This document shows positions 62,084 through 64,000 of a stretch of DNA of 64,000 nt, piece after piece. Made by a program: the position numbers and the translations under genes. Position 1 is the first letter of the stretch. Every line of letters begins with the position of its first letter. The notes below the pieces were generated by a model. It was not told where the DNA came from. It did not search any database and saw only the letters and a list, made by a program, of their open reading frames with translations. Source of the stretch: Sandaracinaceae bacterium (GTDB lineage: Bacteria; Myxococcota_A; Polyangia; Polyangiales; Houyiibacteriaceae); assembly GCA_020633055.1 (NCBI GenBank), contig JACKEJ010000005.1:744001-808000 (forward strand). The letters are read 5' to 3'.

Positions 62084-62147
62084 GTTGGTCACGAGCGCCG
62101 TCGGCGGGCTGGGGAACATGACGCCCCCTGCCCTGCTCGAACCCCGC

Positions 62148-63968
62148 TCACTCCTTGCCGACGCGCTTCGGACGCCGATTGCAGTCCAGGATCTTCTTGC
62201 GCAGGCGGATGGCGTCGGGCGTGATCTCCACGAGCTCGTCCGAGTCGATCCAGTCGAGGCCCGACTCGATCGTGAGCGCGCGGGGCGGCGTGAGCACGAC
62301 GTTCTCGTCCTTGCCCGCGGCGCGGATGTTGGTGAGCTTCTTCTCCCGCACTGCGTTCACGTCCAGGTCGTTCGGGCGTGCGTGCTCACCGCAGATCATG
62401 CCCTCGTAGACAGGCACGGCCGCACCGATGAAGAGCTCGCCACGCGGCTGCAGGTTGAACAGGGCGTACGGCGTGGTCACCCCCTTGCGGTCGGAGACGA
62501 TCGCGCCGTTCTTGCGGCGCATCATCGGTCCCGCGTAGGGCTCCCAGCCCGCGTGCAGCGTGTTGAGCAGACCCGTGCCCCGCGTCTCCGTCAGGAACAG
62601 AGAGCGAAAGCCGATCAGGCCGCGGGAGGGCACCGTGAACTCCATGCGCGTACGCCCAAAGCCCAGGCTGCCCAGCTTGGTCATGCGACCACGGCGCTCG
62701 CCCATGGCCTGGGTGACCGAGCCCACGTGCTCGTCCTGCACGTCGACGACGACCGTCTCGAGCGGCTCGCTGAGCACCCCGTCGATCTCCTTGGTCACGA
62801 CCTCGGGCATACCGAGCGACAGCTCGTAGCCCTCGCGGCGCATGGTCTCCGCCAGGATGGAGAGCATCAGCTCGCCGCGCCCGTAGACGTCGAACGACTC
62901 GGTGTCGTCGGTGTCCTCGACGCGGAGGGCGATGTTGCGCTGCGCCTCCTTGTACAGGCGGTCGCGCAGGTGGCGCGACGTGACGAACTTGCCCGACTGC
63001 CCCGCGAAGGGCGAGCTGTTGATCAAGAAACGCACGCGGATGGTGGGCTCCTCGACCTCGATGCGCGGGAGCGCCACGGGGTTGGCAGGGTCCGCCAGGG
63101 TGTCGCCGATCTCGACCGCGTCGATGCCCGAGAGGGCGATGATGTCGCCCGCGAAGGCCCCGTCGCTCACGACGCGCTCCATCTTCTCGAACGTGAAGAG
63201 GTTGCTGACCTTGGCCTGGATGTTCTTCTCAGCGCCCATCAGCATGACCTGCTGGTTGCGCTCGACCCGGCCGGCGCGGACGCGCCCGATGGCCACCTTG
63301 CCGATGTACTCGTCGTGCACCGTGTTGTGCACCAGGATCTGGAGGGGGGCGTCGACGGGCTCGGAGGGGGCCGGCACACGTTCGACGATCGTCTCGAACA
63401 GCGCGCTCAGGTCGGTGGCCTCGTCGGTCAGCGCGCGCTTCGCGATACCATCCTTGCCGATGGCGTAGATCGTCGGGAAGTCGGTCTGCTCGTCCGAGGC
63501 GCCGAGGTCGCAGAACAGATCGAAGGTCTCGGTCAGGGCCTCGTCGGGGCGCGCGTCCTTGCGGTCGATCTTGTTGATCACCACGATCACGGGCATGCCC
63601 AGCTCGATGCTCTTGCCGAGGACGAAGCGGGTCTGCGGGAGCGCGCCCTCGGCCGCGTCGACGAGCAGCAGCGCGCCGTCGGCCATGCGCAAGATGCGCT
63701 CGACCTCACCGCCGAAGTCTGCGTGACCCGGCGTGTCGATGATGTTGATCTTGTAGTCCTTCCAGCGCACGGACGCGTGCTTGGCGAGGATCGTGATGCC
63801 TCGCTCGCGCTCGAGGTCGCCGCTGTCCATGACGCGATCCTTGACCACTTCGTGAGCGTGGAACACGCCGGTCTGCTGGAGCATGGCGTCGACCAGGGTG
63901 GTCTTGCCATGGTCGACGTGCGCGATGATGGCGATGTTGCGGAGTTTGTCGCGGGAAGTGGCAGTCAT
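62148..63968 (-). CDS. typA: Ribosome-associated GTPase TypA/BipA
   Basis: Translational GTPase of 606 residues that assists ribosome assembly and stress responses. G1 is IAHVDHGKTTLVDAML, switch II DTPGHADFGGEVERIL, G4 NKIDRKDA. Domains II/III and the C-terminal BipA domain are complete (VGRVRAGRV-like AIGRVRAGRVERNQQVMLMG, GRGELMLSILAETMRREGYE, PSRGLIGFRSLFLTETRGTG, NIRAAGKDENVVLTPPR). ATG 63968 has an AGAGG about 10 bases upstream. Transcribed toward the exb module terminator; the window ends 32 bases upstream of the start. Confidence 0.97.
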   Translation of the reverse strand: MTATSRDKLRNIAIIAHVDHGKTTLVDAMLQQTGVFHAHEVVKDRVMDSGDLERERGITILAKHASVRWKDYKINIIDTPGHADFGGEVERILRMADGALLLVDAAEGALPQTRFVLGKSIELGMPVIVVINKIDRKDARPDEALTETFDLFCDLGASDEQTDFPTIYAIGKDGIAKRALTDEATDLSALFETIVERVPAPSEPVDAPLQILVHNTVHDEYIGKVAIGRVRAGRVERNQQVMLMGAEKNIQAKVSNLFTFEKMERVVSDGAFAGDIIALSGIDAVEIGDTLADPANPVALPRIEVEEPTIRVRFLINSSPFAGQSGKFVTSRHLRDRLYKEAQRNIALRVEDTDDTESFDVYGRGELMLSILAETMRREGYELSLGMPEVVTKEIDGVLSEPLETVVVDVQDEHVGSVTQAMGERRGRMTKLGSLGFGRTRMEFTVPSRGLIGFRSLFLTETRGTGLLNTLHAGWEPYAGPMMRRKNGAIVSDRKGVTTPYALFNLQPRGELFIGAAVPVYEGMICGEHARPNDLDVNAVREKKLTNIRAAGKDENVVLTPPRALTIESGLDWIDSDELVEITPDAIRLRKKILDCNRRPKRVGKE

Positions 63969-64000
63969 GATAGGGAAGATCCTCTAGGCCTCACGGCGTG

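Overview
The window comes from a very GC-rich (about 70%) Gram-negative chromosome. It looks like a Myxococcota/Deltaproteobacteria member near Sandaracinus and other Polyangia. The evidence is a MYXO-CTERM-like sorting tail on a matrixin protease, a Ser/Thr kinase with a PEGA-like tail, a TatT/DctP pair, many lipoproteins and TPR proteins, and GTG starts with strong codon bias. This is inference from gene content, with no 16S in the window. I see no IS element, prophage, CRISPR array or integrase; it reads as core chromosome with lineage-specific genes between housekeeping blocks.

Layout. 1-1.6 kb: prs and rplY. 1.9-5.6 kb: HTH regulator, NUDIX hydrolase, diguanylate cyclase, protein phosphatase. 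5.7-7.3 kb: an unknown two-gene Tat-export pair. 7.5-9.5 kb: HTH gene, then rpsF-rpsR-rplI with terminator. 9.6-13.9 kb: YqgE, MpaB-type oxygenase behind an operator palindrome, and a coupled acyltransferase/GIDE/thioesterase set. 14-20 kb: TPR protein, M6-like protease with a fascin-like insert, second MpaB protein, BamD-like lipoprotein coupled to an HNH protein. 20-25.8 kb: TPR protein, ferredoxin, PhoH, RCC1 lipoprotein, cysteine synthase. 25.9-29.1 kb: citrate synthase, HAD 5'-nucleotidase, tRNA-Ala(GGC). 29.3-34.6 kb: PDZ/NuoH-like fusion, two-gene lipoprotein/envelope pair, Rho-N/DUF4912-like protein, ribF. 34.6-43.7 kb: minus-strand operon of Ser/Thr kinase, two TPR-bearing TonB-dependent receptors and a lipoprotein. 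43.9-47.5 kb: HEAT protein, xseB, acidic protein. 47.5-53 kb: sulfatase-fold lipoprotein, small secreted protein, OmpA-family barrel. 53-56.8 kb: matrixin pair and TatT-DctP pair. 57-62 kb: two divergent ExbB-ExbD-ExbD modules. 62.1-64 kb: typA/bipA.

How they may work together. The envelope theme is strong: two ExbB/ExbD/ExbD motors could energise TonB-dependent receptors such as the two encoded 15 kb away (inference; no tonB gene is visible). The kinase is three bases upstream of the first receptor, so signalling and uptake are probably co-expressed. TatT and DctP form a periplasmic binding unit without a permease in the window.

The most unusual sequence-level signals are: (i) a recurring -10-like TANNNT box 5-9 bases before start codons that lack a Shine-Dalgarno, pointing to widespread leaderless transcripts; (ii) about 97% DNA identity confined to the TPR segment of two otherwise diverged TonB receptors, suggesting gene conversion; (iii) a perfect 20-bp palindrome spanning the -35/-10 spacer and -10 box of an MpaB-type oxygenase gene; (iv) odd fusions (PDZ + NuoH-like membrane domain; fascin-like repeats inside an M6-type protease).
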